This document shows positions 7,295 to 7,296 of a stretch of DNA of 7,296 bases, piece by piece. The DNA comes from Acidobacteriota bacterium (GTDB lineage Bacteria > Acidobacteriota > Holophagae > Thermotomaculales > Thermotomaculaceae), in the NCBI GenBank assembly GCA_027067895.1, contig JAMOUY010000285.1:1-7296 (forward strand), given 5' to 3'. The notes under the pieces are model-generated. The model was not told the origin of the DNA and did no database searches. It was given only the letters and a program-made list of their open reading frames with translations. Position numbers and translations under genes: made by a program. The first letter of the stretch is position 1. Every line of letters begins with the position of its first letter.

Positions 7295-7296
7295 TT

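Overview
This window reads as ordinary chromosomal housekeeping DNA from a bacterium. All six full-length genes and one cut-off gene use ATG starts with clear purine-rich Shine-Dalgarno sites. The intergenic DNA is very AT-rich. The gene set is cytochrome bd oxidase, a perfect FNR-type operator, HrcA/CIRCE-controlled groESL and de novo pantothenate synthesis. It fits an anaerobic, microaerophilic or facultative bacterium that meets low oxygen. I cannot fix the phylum from this sequence. A Gram-negative lineage of the Deferribacterota or 'Deltaproteobacteria' kind is a guess only.

Layout. (1) Positions 1-1868, minus strand: a leftward operon of a divergent deoxynucleoside-kinase-family protein, then panB (ketopantoate hydroxymethyltransferase), then panC (pantothenate synthetase). 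The panC start overlaps the panB end by 10 bases, and panC runs off the left edge. (2) Positions 1869-2049: a divergent promoter region. It holds an extended -10 promoter for the leftward operon, a perfect FNR-type palindrome TTGAT-N4-ATCAA at 1921-1934, and candidate promoters for the rightward cydAB operon. (3) Positions 2050-4395, plus strand: cydA and cydB, the two core subunits of a cytochrome bd quinol oxidase with a short Q-loop, closed by a strong terminator. (4) Positions 4442-5029, minus strand: an unrecognised 195-residue protein with two N-terminal membrane helices and a helical cytoplasmic tail, convergent with cydB. (5) Positions 5030-5299: an AT-rich divergent region with a promoter for that gene and a textbook vegetative promoter overlapped by a CIRCE operator. 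(6) Positions 5300-7238, plus strand: groES and groEL, followed by a terminator at the right edge.

How the genes work together. PanB and PanC make pantothenate, the coenzyme A precursor, from ketoisovalerate and beta-alanine. CydAB oxidises quinol with high oxygen affinity, for respiration or oxygen removal. GroES and GroEL form the chaperonin. I see no mobile element, CRISPR array, tRNA, rRNA or defence locus, and no convincing new multi-gene system. The points most worth a second look are the FNR-type operator between the kinase-pan and cyd operons, the kinase-family protein whose catalytic motifs look degraded, and the unknown membrane protein beside groESL.
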